A stretch of 48,121 nucleotides of DNA from an uncultured Pelosinus sp. (GTDB lineage: Bacteria > Bacillota > Negativicutes > Sporomusales > Acetonemataceae). The stretch covers positions 1 through 48,121 of the forward strand of contig UQPB01000026.1 in NCBI GenBank assembly GCA_900542835.1, written 5' to 3'. The position numbers and the translations under genes are program-made. The notes under the pieces were generated by a model. The model had not been told where the DNA came from. It worked only from the letters and a program-made list of their open reading frames with translations, and did not search any database. Of the stretch, positions 14,752 through 22,485 are shown piece after piece (the stretch's first letter is position 1; each line of letters begins with the position of its first letter).

Positions 14752-17100
14752 TCAACCCAAAATCGTTGCTGTATTCACCCGGTTGCGGCCTTCTTCCTTG
14801 GCACGGTACAGGGCTTTGTCGGCAATGGCAATGATTTGTTCTTTGGAAGGCTGCTCCTGCGTCAGCAGCGGGTTATAGGTGGCGATGCCGAGACTGGCGG
14901 TAATGCGGGCGCTAAAGCTTCCCTGGTTATCGGGAAACTGACTGATAGCCACTGCCTGACGGATTTTTTCGGCAATCGACATCGCCTCGGCGTTGGAGCA
15001 TTCCGGTAAAATAATGCTGAATTCCTCGCCGCCGTAACGGGCCGGCAGATCGATGCTGCGGATATTCTGGCGCAGGATTTGGGCAATCTGGGCCAGCAGC
15101 TTATCCCCGGTCAAGTGACCATAGGTATCGTTGTATGATTTGAAACGGTCAAGGTCGAACATAATAAGACTAAGCGGCCGTTTCAGTGAAGTTGACCGTC
15201 TCAGTTCCGCCTCCAGCAGCATGTCAAAGTTGCGGCGGTTAGCGAGACTGGTCAAGCCGTCGGATAAAGCCATAGCCTTCACCTGATTATACAGTTGTGC
15301 CTTCTCCAGTCCCAGAGCGATTTGCTGCGCCATCAACACGGCGAACGATAACCGGCATTGCTCCGGCTGCTGCCAGCGCAGCAGCATGATTCCCAGCATA
15401 TGATGATCGACGACCAACGGCAAGGCGAGTAATTTTGTCCGTTCTCCCTGCTTGCCCGCCAGTTCGGGCAGACCATTGGCCGCAATCAGTCCCGGTTTTA
15501 GCCCACGGATAACCGCGGCCAATTCCTGATGCTGCTTCCAGTCAATCTCGTTTGTCGTATATTCAAAATCAACGGCGGCTTTAATGAACAACATATTGCA
15601 GGATTCGCCGCAGGTCAGGCAAAGGCCGCCGTCGGCGTAAAGCGCCTGCACAACGAAGGGCAGGCATTGGGCCAGAATTGTATCCGGATCAGTCGTAGCC
15701 GCTGCCGTCTGTGTGATTTGATATAAAAATTGTTCTTCTGCCAAACGGTTTTTCGTTTCCGCATATTGCCTGGCGCTGGCGATAGCGGCCCCGGCGTGAC
15801 GGCCAAGAGCCTGCAGCAGCAGACAGTCATGCTGACTAAAAGCGTTTTTTTGACTGGCATAAGCCTCAACACCGCCGATAATCTGTTTGCCGTCAAAAAG
15901 AGGGGCGCTGATGACGGCCTGGATTTCGGAAAAAATCAGCTGTGGCCGGAACACGTCGGCTCGGTTGCTGAGATCATTGACAATCTGGGCTTGCCGGGAT
16001 GTAATTGCGGCTCCGGCCATACTGTGGGAAAACGGCAGCTGCTCCGGCGGTGTGCTGATTCCGTGACTGGCTACGACCTGCAGACAATCTCTGTCGTTGC
16101 AGACAACGGCAACACAGCTTTGGCCGGCTGCCATCATATCTGTAATCATATCGGCAATTGCCCGGTAGGTGTCTTCAAGCTGAAGCCTCGAGGAAATGAG
16201 CGCGCCCAGTTTAGCCAGTGTTTCCTCCATTAGATCGCATTGTCTGAGGGATGAGCGGTAGAGCTGCTCATTGTTGGCGGCCAGCGCCTCCATTTCGTCC
16301 TTCATTGCTTCAACTTCTTCATATGGTTTGCGAATGACGATGATATAAACCGCGCGCAGCAGATAATAATAGGCAAGCAATCTGAACAAATGCCCAAACA
16401 GGCTCAAGGCCGCCGCGCCGTGCAGGGTAAGTGCGAAACAGGCATCGGTCAGAAGCCCGAAGACAATGGCACGACGGAGAAAATAATCGGAGGACTCTTT
16501 GTTTTCCTTGGGAAGCGCGGCCAGTGCCGCAGCCTGCAGCAGCAGCGCGGCGCAAGGCAGGGCCTGAATGAGAAAGCCGGCAAACCGTGCCAGCCCGGCA
16601 AATGGCCAGAGATAGCTGCTCAGATAAATATTAGCGGTAAATAGGACGATTAATAGAGCGGCAAAAGCGAGCAGCGCTTTTTGCATTGTCGTACCAACCG
16701 TTCCCTGCAAGCGGGCTTTGGCCGCATAAAGCATGCCGCAGGCCCAGATAAGACGGGCAAACACCCAGTACAACTGCCAGACAATCAGGTTTTCCTGGCT
16801 GCTGACGGGACTGAATGCCGGACTGGCCAGAAAGTGAGCGGAATCAAGCACACTGACTCCTAATATGGCCAGGCTGAGCAAGGTAATATGCATCCTGGTC
16901 ATTCGGACGGTTCCGTACCAGGTCAGAAAAAACACAATAAAACCGAGTATAATTCCCGGAAACACCAGGATGCTATGCCCGGTATGCCAGAGAGAAGGGG
17001 GCAGCGAAGGTGACATAAACCCAAGTAGACACAGGACGGCGATGCCGGTCAAATAGAAGGGCAGCGTTTTGCCGGATTTGCTCCTGCTCAAAAATGACAT
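14752..17100 (-). CDS. Membrane diguanylate cyclase (MASE3-GAF-GAF-GGDEF)
   Basis: A 782-residue membrane sensor that makes cyclic di-GMP from two GTP. Residues ~15-265 form about eight membrane helices of the MASE3 type (HSILVFPGIILGFIVFF). A short coiled coil (EEVEAMKDEMEALAANNEQLY) leads to two GAF-like domains at ~300-455 and ~470-625. The GGDEF domain covers ~630-775, with active-site GGEEF at 690-694 and an intact inhibitory I-site RSID at 681-684, so it should be active and product-inhibited. ATG is 78 bases from the divergent zinc-ribbon gene. The sensed signal is unknown. Confidence 0.93.
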   Translation of the reverse strand: MSFLSRSKSGKTLPFYLTGIAVLCLLGFMSPSLPPSLWHTGHSILVFPGIILGFIVFFLTWYGTVRMTRMHITLLSLAILGVSVLDSAHFLASPAFSPVSSQENLIVWQLYWVFARLIWACGMLYAAKARLQGTVGTTMQKALLAFAALLIVLFTANIYLSSYLWPFAGLARFAGFLIQALPCAALLLQAAALAALPKENKESSDYFLRRAIVFGLLTDACFALTLHGAAALSLFGHLFRLLAYYYLLRAVYIIVIRKPYEEVEAMKDEMEALAANNEQLYRSSLRQCDLMEETLAKLGALISSRLQLEDTYRAIADMITDMMAAGQSCVAVVCNDRDCLQVVASHGISTPPEQLPFSHSMAGAAITSRQAQIVNDLSNRADVFRPQLIFSEIQAVISAPLFDGKQIIGGVEAYASQKNAFSQHDCLLLQALGRHAGAAIASARQYAETKNRLAEEQFLYQITQTAAATTDPDTILAQCLPFVVQALYADGGLCLTCGESCNMLFIKAAVDFEYTTNEIDWKQHQELAAVIRGLKPGLIAANGLPELAGKQGERTKLLALPLVVDHHMLGIMLLRWQQPEQCRLSFAVLMAQQIALGLEKAQLYNQVKAMALSDGLTSLANRRNFDMLLEAELRRSTSLKRPLSLIMFDLDRFKSYNDTYGHLTGDKLLAQIAQILRQNIRSIDLPARYGGEEFSIILPECSNAEAMSIAEKIRQAVAISQFPDNQGSFSARITASLGIATYNPLLTQEQPSKEQIIAIADKALYRAKEEGRNRVNTATILG

Positions 17101-17178
17101 ACAGTACCTCCATTATTGTTAAGTTATTCTGTTATAAGATATGCGCGGCTAAAAACTAAAGCTACAGGAGGGAGCGTA

Positions 17179-17394
17179 TTGCGTATTTGTTCCTTTTGTA
17201 ATGGTCTGCAATCACCGCAGGTACAGTGTCCGTTCTGTAAGCGGCGGCTTGCGGACGGAGGTCCGGTTGACAATTATGCGGGTCCCTACAGTCCTTATGG
17301 AGACGCAGGCAATCACAGCCATTGTGTTCATCTTCTCTATTGTCCCGGCTGCGGCCTGGATCGGCGGGTAACCGCGCCACAAAGCGAGATTTGA
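17179..17394 (+). CDS. Small zinc-ribbon protein
   Basis: A 71-residue protein with CSFC (4-7), CPFC (17-20) and a CVHLLYCPGCG cluster near residue 50, so six or more cysteines arranged as two zinc knuckles. The middle is Gly/Tyr/Pro-rich (DNYAGPYSPYGDAGNHSH). I chose the TTG at 17179 because GGAGGGA lies six bases upstream; the frame is open earlier but without a ribosome-binding site. I do not recognise the family. It precedes the DUF1540 gene by 73 bases and may be cotranscribed; both are small metal-binding proteins, which hints at a shared role. Confidence 0.6.
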   Translation: MRICSFCNGLQSPQVQCPFCKRRLADGGPVDNYAGPYSPYGDAGNHSHCVHLLYCPGCGLDRRVTAPQSEI

Positions 17395-17467
17395 TGATTC
17401 AGGATAAAAAGCCGGGGCCTGAACGATACTAAACAACGATACTAATTACAGACAGGAGGCGATTGAA

Positions 17468-17851
17468 ATGGCAAATCCGGTTGTTAAGTGCACCGTATCA
17501 GCCTGTACGCATTATATGCCGGGCGACCAGTGTATGGCGGCAAAAATCAGCGTGTATAACGACGAGGCCAAAGCCGAGTCCAGCAGCTACGAAGATACGT
17601 TATGCAAGTCGTTTCACCCCGGCAAGTCGGTAGGCGATCTGGTTGGCGCGCTGCATAACGCCAATGTCGGCGGCACCGTAAAAGCAGCGCTGATCGACGG
17701 TACCCAGATTACACCGCAGGTCGAGTGCTTCGTTACATCCTGTAAATACTGGGATGCCCGTAATCACTGCGGTGCCGATACGATTCATGTGGTTGGCGGC
17801 AATGCGGCCGTGAGCGGCGATACCGGCTGTCATACCTACGAAAGCCGGTAA
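17468..17851 (+). CDS. Tandem DUF1540 protein
   Basis: A 127-residue protein made of two DUF1540 units: residues 7-46 (VKCTVSACTHYMPGDQCMAAKISVYN...DTLCKSF pattern) and 86-124 (VECFVTSCKYWDARNHCGADTIHV...TGCHTY pattern). Each has the spacing C-x4-C-x8-C-x-A-x2-I-x-V and a later Cys, so each probably binds one metal ion. DUF1540 proteins are common in endospore-forming Firmicutes and have no established function. The two units are joined by a Gly/Ala-rich linker. ATG follows ACAGGAGGCG. A long terminator follows. Confidence 0.88.
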   Translation: MANPVVKCTVSACTHYMPGDQCMAAKISVYNDEAKAESSSYEDTLCKSFHPGKSVGDLVGALHNANVGGTVKAALIDGTQITPQVECFVTSCKYWDARNHCGADTIHVVGGNAAVSGDTGCHTYESR

Positions 17852-17856
17852 ATGTG

Positions 17857-17908
17857 AACAGGGCGCAAAAAAAGAGATCCGGCAAGATCTCCTTTTTTGC
17901 GCCCTGTT
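17857..17908. terminator. Long bidirectional terminator
   Basis: A 23-bp stem (17857-17879 with 17886-17908, one mismatch) with a six-base loop and internal A and T tracts. It closes the DUF1540 gene and can also stop the minus-strand DUF896 gene. Confidence 0.85.
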
Positions 17909-18018
17909 TCCGGGACGCACACTTTTTCATTTCCGCAACGCTGCTTGGCGGCAGGCCGGCACTAGCGAAAAATCCGGCAGCAGAGTTTAGCCCAACGGAA
18001 ATTGCAGTGCGGTTCCGG

Positions 18019-18231
18019 CTAGTGATGCTTATGGCAGCCGCAACTGCAGCCGCAGTCATGGCGGTGCGGCGAGGGACCGGCGTCCAGTTGGGCTTTAACC
18101 TTCGTCTTTATTGCCTGAATATAAAGCTGACGCAGTTGCGCCTGTTCGGCCAATTCGGCTTCGGAAAGCGTTGCTTCGCGCTGGCGGCGGGCTAACTCGT
18201 TAATACGGGCAATCATTTGCGGCGTAATCAT
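18019..18231 (-). CDS. DUF896 (YnzC/UPF0291) protein with His/Cys-rich tail
   Basis: A 70-residue protein. Residues 1-52 are a typical DUF896 helical hairpin: MITPQMIARINELARRQ, then LSEAELAEQAQLRQLYIQAIK and VKAQLD. Bacillus YnzC is an SOS-regulated member of unknown role. Residues 53-70 are an unusual extension with four Cys (60, 62, 64, 66) and five His, a likely metal-binding tail. The start was placed at ATG 18231, where GTGAGGTGG lies upstream and homologues begin; the frame runs nine codons further. It is convergent with DUF1540 and divergent to the rubredoxin-flavin reductase gene. Confidence 0.85.
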   Translation of the reverse strand: MITPQMIARINELARRQREATLSEAELAEQAQLRQLYIQAIKTKVKAQLDAGPSPHRHDCGCSCGCHKHH

Positions 18232-18285
18232 ATTCCACCTCACTCCATCTATCTCCATACCTTACAGTAGTAGACTAGCAAAAGA

Positions 18286-18313
18286 TTGACAATAATGCAA
18301 GGCATGGTAAACT
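18286..18313 (+). promoter_or_regulatory. Promoter of the rubredoxin-flavin reductase gene
   Basis: Perfect -35 TTGACA (18286-18291), a 16-base spacer and TAAACT (18308-18313), 54 bases before the start codon. Confidence 0.6.
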
Positions 18314-18367
18314 AAAACCGAGCTAGTGTCCTGGAAATGCTGGGGAATAGAGAGTTGGAGGTGCGAT

Positions 18368-19126
18368 ATGAAGTGGCGGTGTAAGGTGTGCGGTTATATT
18401 CATGAAGGGGATCAGCCGCCGCAGGAGTGTCCTCTTTGCGGCGTCGGCGCGGAGGACTTTGACCTGCTGGCAGAACCGGCCCCCCTGGCAGGAGGTAAGC
18501 GCTGGAAGTGTGTTGTCTGCGATTATATCCATGAAGGCGATACGCCGCCGGATTCCTGTCCTTTATGCGGCGTTGGCCCCGACCAGTTTGTTTTGCTGGA
18601 AAATCCGCCCGAAACGGTTTTGACTGCGGCTGCGGTCGGCAATACCAGCGAAAGCGCGATTCGTTCCGCTTTGGATAAGGTCAGCTACGGACTGTATATT
18701 TTGACCGCGTGCCATGACGGAGCGATTAACGGACAATGCATTAATACCGCCTTTCAACTGACTGATCAGCCGCTGCGACTGGCTGTCAGCCTTAATAAGA
18801 ATAATTTGACGCATGAGTATGTAAGCAAAAGCGGCAGTTTTGCCATCTCGATTCTGAGTGCCGATGAATTGGCAATGGTCAGGCTTTTTGGCTATAAGTC
18901 AGGGCGAACGGTCGATAAATTTGCCGGTATCGATTATGTCGCCGGCAAAACTGGCGCTCCGATTCTCAAGGAAGCATTGGCTTTTTTAGAATGCCGGGTT
19001 TTGGCTGATAAAATCGTTGACGTAGGCACCCATACCCTGTTTGTCGCCGATGTCATAAACGGACGGGTTATGCGGGATGTTTCCTGTCTTACCTATGAAT
19101 ATTACCGCAGCTGCAACAATAAATAA
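18368..19126 (+). CDS. Flavin reductase with two rubredoxin-type knuckles (Hrb-like)
   Basis: A 252-residue redox protein. Two rubrerythrin-type rubredoxin knuckles stand in tandem: C5-C8-C21-C24 and C48-C51-C64-C67, each CxxC-x12-CPLCG with the shared core YIHEGD-PP. From about residue 85 to the end is a flavin-reductase-like FMN-binding domain (ALDKVSYGLYILTACHDGAINGQC; then GSFAISILSADE; GTHTLFVADV). This resembles Moorella Hrb, the NAD(P)H:flavoprotein-rubredoxin that feeds electrons to oxygen- or NO-reducing flavodiiron proteins, but with a duplicated knuckle at the N-terminus. ATG 18368 follows TTGGAGGTG. The TrxR-like gene begins 63 bases later. Likely role: oxidative-stress electron transfer; partner unproven. 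Confidence 0.88.
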   Translation: MKWRCKVCGYIHEGDQPPQECPLCGVGAEDFDLLAEPAPLAGGKRWKCVVCDYIHEGDTPPDSCPLCGVGPDQFVLLENPPETVLTAAAVGNTSESAIRSALDKVSYGLYILTACHDGAINGQCINTAFQLTDQPLRLAVSLNKNNLTHEYVSKSGSFAISILSADELAMVRLFGYKSGRTVDKFAGIDYVAGKTGAPILKEALAFLECRVLADKIVDVGTHTLFVADVINGRVMRDVSCLTYEYYRSCNNK

Positions 19127-19189
19127 GAATAGAGGTGTTGTCAAAAAAGCGCGGCAGTTGGCAAACCCGTATGTGAGGAGATGATCTTA

Positions 19190-20101
19190 GTGTTCGACCT
19201 GATTGTGATTGGCGGCGGCCCGGCCGGTATGACCGCCGTGGTGTACGCTGCCCGTAAGAAGCTGAATACGTTGTTAGTCACGCAGGACTTGGGCGGTCAG
19301 GTTCTGTGGACGCGGGATATTCAAAATTACATGGGTTATCAGTTTGTTACCGGCCCTGAATTGATGGCCAAGTTTGAGGAGCAGGTGAAACTGTTTCCGG
19401 TAACCTTGAAATATGAGGATGTGTCCGGTCTGGAAAAGGATCCTGACGGCTGTTTCAGCGTACGGACGGCAGCTGACTCTGTTTATAGGGGCAAGGCCGT
19501 AATTATCGCATCCGGTAAGCGCCCGCGCCGTCTCGATGTGCCGGGAGAAATGGAGCTCACCGGTATGGGGGTCAGCTATTGTGCCACTTGTGACGGGCCG
19601 CTGTTTGCCGGTATGTCTGTCGCTGTTGTCGGCAGCGGTAATTCAGCCCTGCAGGCGGCGGTGGAACTGGCTGATGTCGCTAAGCAGGTGTATCTGGTAG
19701 CGCGCGATCCTTATGTGGCCGACCCCATCATTGTTGATATGATCGGTAAATATGCCAATATTGAGGAACTCAAGGGCTATGAGTCAAAATCGATTGTCGG
19801 CAAATACGCGGTAGAAAAATATGTTATTCATGCCAGCGGGATTCCCGCACAGACGCGCGAATTATCCGTCCAGGGCGTGTTTGTGGAAGTGGGTCTGATA
19901 CCTAACAGTGAATTTGCCGGACTGGCCGCACTGAATGAAGCCGGTGAAATCATTGTTGACTGCCGGTCCCAGACCAGTGTGGAAGGGCTGTTTGCTGCCG
20001 GCGATGTGACAAACGGCGTCGACAAGCAGATTGTTATCGCCGCCGGCGACGGCTCCAAAGCGGCGTTGGCCGCTTACGAATATCTGCTGCACCGCCGCTG
20101 A
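19190..20101 (+). CDS. Thioredoxin reductase-like FAD oxidoreductase
   Basis: A 303-residue low-molecular-weight thioredoxin-reductase fold. It has the FAD-binding GGGPAGMTA (8-16), redox-active CATC (131-134), a second nucleotide site GSGNSALQAA (148-157) and the C-terminal FAD motif GLFAAGDVT. The HRR-xxx-R basic motif that binds the NADPH 2'-phosphate is missing: the equivalent stretch reads VYLVARDPYVAD, more like AhpF, suggesting NADH or another donor. The start was set at GTG 19190, nine bases after GAGGAG, rather than the ATG that overlaps this site. It probably forms an operon with the Hrb-like gene. True thioredoxin reductase, AhpF-like or a dedicated Hrb reductase are all possible. 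Confidence 0.85.
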   Translation: MFDLIVIGGGPAGMTAVVYAARKKLNTLLVTQDLGGQVLWTRDIQNYMGYQFVTGPELMAKFEEQVKLFPVTLKYEDVSGLEKDPDGCFSVRTAADSVYRGKAVIIASGKRPRRLDVPGEMELTGMGVSYCATCDGPLFAGMSVAVVGSGNSALQAAVELADVAKQVYLVARDPYVADPIIVDMIGKYANIEELKGYESKSIVGKYAVEKYVIHASGIPAQTRELSVQGVFVEVGLIPNSEFAGLAALNEAGEIIVDCRSQTSVEGLFAAGDVTNGVDKQIVIAAGDGSKAALAAYEYLLHRR

Positions 20102-20230
20102 TTATCCGGCGCTGTTGCGACAAAAAAATACCTGTTATGCAGGAACTCTTCCCCGGCAGAGCGAAGTAAATCCTGATTGGGAGCAAAGTAAATAAATTTG
20201 CCGCAAAGAGGCGGCGCTTGATGCAAAATT

Positions 20231-20275
20231 AAACGTGTAACAATATGTATACGTACAGATTGTACACGTTTTTTT
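20231..20275 (+). terminator. Terminator after the TrxR-like gene or uraA attenuator
   Basis: AAACGTGTA (20231-20239) pairs with TACACGTTT (20263-20271), followed by T (20269-20275). The long 23-base loop is itself partly palindromic. It lies 130 bases after one stop codon and 100 before the uracil permease start, so it may end the first operon or attenuate the second. Confidence 0.65.
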
Positions 20276-20376
20276 GAGCCGTGAAATTGCCGGACAAAGA
20301 TGCTTGGCCTGAACCGGACAACGGTTTAGACGCGGCTAAAAGATAGATGAGATGCAATGAAGGGAAGGGTTTGCTC

Positions 20377-21666
20377 GTGGAAAGACGGATTATTCAGGTT
20401 GAAGAGAAGGTTCCTCTGGCGCAGGGAATACCACTAAGCCTACAACATTTATTTGCTATGTTTGGCTCTACCGTTCTGGTCCCATTCCTGTTTCAGGTGA
20501 ATCCGGCGACGTCGCTGCTGATGAATGGCATCGGCACCATTATTTATCTGATTGTATCACAGGGACGCATTCCGGCTTATCTTGGCTCCAGCTTTGCTTT
20601 TATATCGCCAGTTTTCGCGATTATGGGATCCGCCGGTCTAAGCGGCTATGCCGCTGCCCAGGGCGGATTTATTGTCTTCGGCCTGTTTTTTATTTTGGTG
20701 GCCTTTATTGTAAAGTTAGTTGGCACCGACTGGATTGATGTGATTTTTCCACCGGCCGCCATGGGGGCTATTGTCGCTATTATCGGGCTGGAGCTGGCTC
20801 CTGTCGCTACTGATATGGCCGGTCTTACCGGCAAGACAATCGAGCAGCTGAATATTCCCTACGCCACAGCGGTTACCGTATCCATGTTTACGTTAGCGGT
20901 GACCATTTTAGGCTCTGTACTGCTGCGCGGCTTTTTAGCGGCAATCCCGGTGCTGATTGGCGTAATTGCCGGCTATTGCTTATCACTGGTGCTGGGGATT
21001 GTCAATCTGCAGAGTATTGCCGACGCTCCCTGGTTTGCGGTTCCCACGCTTTACGCTCCCGTATTTGAAATGAATGCGATTTTGATGATTATGCCGGCAA
21101 TGCTGGTCGTACTGGCCGAGCATATCGGCCATTTGGTCGTGACCGGCAATATCGTCGAGCGCAATCTGCTTAAGCAGCCCGGTCTCGACCGTTCGCTGCT
21201 GGGGGACGGCATTTCCAACGTATTATCCGGCCTGGTTGGCGCAACGCCGAATACTACCTATGGTGAGAATATCGGTGTAATGGCAATTACCAAGGTATTT
21301 AGTGTCTGGGTAATCGGCGGTGCTGCGGTTATCGCCATACTAATCTCATTTATCGGCAAGTTTGCGGCGGTTATCCGCAGTATTCCGGTACCGGTCATGG
21401 GCGGTGTTTGTATTTTGCTATTTGGTGTAATTGCCGCTGCCGGTATCCGGATGCTGATTGAAAAAAATGTCGACTATACAAAATCGCGCAATCTGATTTT
21501 AACCTCAGTCGTTCTAATCAGTGGCATCAGCGGCACAGCGGTAAAATTCGGCACGATCGAACTGAAGGGAATGGCTTTGGGAACGGTTGTCGCCATTGTC
21601 ATCAGCTTGTTGTTTGAGCTGTTTACCCGTCTTGGCATTGCCAACGATCTGGACAGGCAAGCATGA
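20377..21666 (+). CDS. uraA: Uracil permease (NCS2 family)
   Basis: A 429-residue polytopic protein of the nucleobase:cation symporter-2 family, with about 14 membrane segments. The N-terminal PLSLQHLFAMFGSTVLVPFL is the UraA signature; AEHIGHL near residue 250 supplies the substrate-binding Glu and NTTYGENIGV near 290 the second. It imports uracil with protons. GTG 20377 was chosen because AGGGAAGGG lies seven bases upstream. Its last codons overlap the Nudix gene by four bases (ATGA), so the two are translationally coupled. A pyrimidine-specific PyrR site was not recognised in the leader. Confidence 0.93.
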   Translation: MERRIIQVEEKVPLAQGIPLSLQHLFAMFGSTVLVPFLFQVNPATSLLMNGIGTIIYLIVSQGRIPAYLGSSFAFISPVFAIMGSAGLSGYAAAQGGFIVFGLFFILVAFIVKLVGTDWIDVIFPPAAMGAIVAIIGLELAPVATDMAGLTGKTIEQLNIPYATAVTVSMFTLAVTILGSVLLRGFLAAIPVLIGVIAGYCLSLVLGIVNLQSIADAPWFAVPTLYAPVFEMNAILMIMPAMLVVLAEHIGHLVVTGNIVERNLLKQPGLDRSLLGDGISNVLSGLVGATPNTTYGENIGVMAITKVFSVWVIGGAAVIAILISFIGKFAAVIRSIPVPVMGGVCILLFGVIAAAGIRMLIEKNVDYTKSRNLILTSVVLISGISGTAVKFGTIELKGMALGTVVAIVISLLFELFTRLGIANDLDRQA

Positions 21667-22085
21667 ACCCTGACGGGAATGGTGCTGTTGCGACTGTAAC
21701 GGTCGCTGTGGCTGTTGTCATAAATGCAGGCCGCTGTCTGATTGCCCGGCGCGCTCCCGGCCGGCACCTGGCTGGTTTTTGGGAATTCCCCGGCGGCAAG
21801 CTGGAGGGGGGCGAAACGCCGGCTTGCTGCCTACAGCGTGAATTGCTGGAAGAGCTGGCAATTGAGGTTGCGGTCGACGCATTTATAGCCGAGAGTTGTT
21901 TTACCTATGAGAGCGTCCGTGTCCGCCTGCTGGCTTACACGGCCCGCTGGGAAAGCGGCAGTCTGACGCTGCGCGTTCACGACGATTACGCCTGGGTCGA
22001 TGCTGCAGCTATGACGGATTACCGCTGGCCGCCGGCAAACGCGCCGATTCTAAGGGCGATTATTGACGGTGGCTGGCTGGGGTAG
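21663..22085 (+). CDS. Nudix hydrolase (MutT-like)
   Basis: A 140-residue Nudix protein. The box reads GGKLEGGETPACCLQRELLEEL, matching GX5EX7REUXEEXGU in its key Gly, Glu, Arg and Glu positions. FWEFPGGKLEGGE with the preceding ARRAPGRHLAG is the MutT/CTP-pyrophosphohydrolase pattern, so it probably hydrolyses oxidised nucleoside triphosphates such as 8-oxo-dGTP. It overlaps uraA by four bases and has no independent ribosome-binding site, so it depends on uraA translation. Pairing with a nucleobase importer fits nucleotide pool sanitation but is inference. Confidence 0.88.
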   Translation: MNPDGNGAVATVTVAVAVVINAGRCLIARRAPGRHLAGFWEFPGGKLEGGETPACCLQRELLEELAIEVAVDAFIAESCFTYESVRVRLLAYTARWESGSLTLRVHDDYAWVDAAAMTDYRWPPANAPILRAIIDGGWLG

Positions 22086-22111
22086 CTATTATACATTTTT
22101 TGAAAAAAAGC

Positions 22112-22139
22112 TTGGATTTTATGACGAACAATGTATAAT
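22112..22139 (+). promoter_or_regulatory. Promoter of the ACT/UPF0210 operon
   Basis: TTGGAT (22112-22117), 16-base spacer, perfect TATAAT (22134-22139), 68 bases before the start codon. Confidence 0.6.
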
Positions 22140-22206
22140 AAGTAACAAGATCGGATTTGTATAAAAATATTATGTCTATTGCAGATAGACGGCTAGGGGT
22201 GGGCAA

Positions 22207-22476
22207 ATGAAAGCAGTGCTGACAATTGTAGGGCGTGACCGGGTCGGAATTATTGCCATGGTAAGCGCGATTTTAGCTGAAAATGAGGTTAATATTTTAA
22301 ATATCAACCAAAACATTGTCGACGGTTTTTTCAATATGGTGCTGATTGCCGATATGAATCGCTCCCGGATTGCTTTGCCGGTTTTGCAGCAGCGGTTAAA
22401 GCAAGCGGGAGTGGAAATCGGTCTCGATATTAAGGTGCAGCATGAGGATATTTTCCAGAGTATGCACCAAATTTAG
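22207..22476 (+). CDS. ACT domain protein (UPF0237)
   Basis: An 89-residue protein that is essentially one ACT domain: KAVLTIVGRDRVGIIAMVSAIL, then NILNINQNIVDGFFNMVLIAD. ACT domains bind small ligands, often amino acids, and control enzymes or transcription; this short UPF0237 type is related to the GcvR group. It starts at ATG 22207 after GGGGTGGG and is nine bases upstream of the UPF0210 gene. The pairing of UPF0237 with UPF0210 is conserved in many Firmicutes, so the two proteins probably act together. Ligand unknown. Confidence 0.93.
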   Translation: MKAVLTIVGRDRVGIIAMVSAILAENEVNILNINQNIVDGFFNMVLIADMNRSRIALPVLQQRLKQAGVEIGLDIKVQHEDIFQSMHQI

Positions 22477-22485
22477 GGGGATAAC

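Noticed and set aside
17854..18195. 113-codon plus-strand open frame after DUF1540
   Set aside because: Starts inside a strong terminator and is the antisense shadow of the DUF896 gene.
20102..20376. Purine riboswitch or PyrR attenuator before uraA
   Set aside because: A terminator-like hairpin is present, but neither the purine aptamer core nor a PyrR-binding consensus was recognised; kept only as a terminator.
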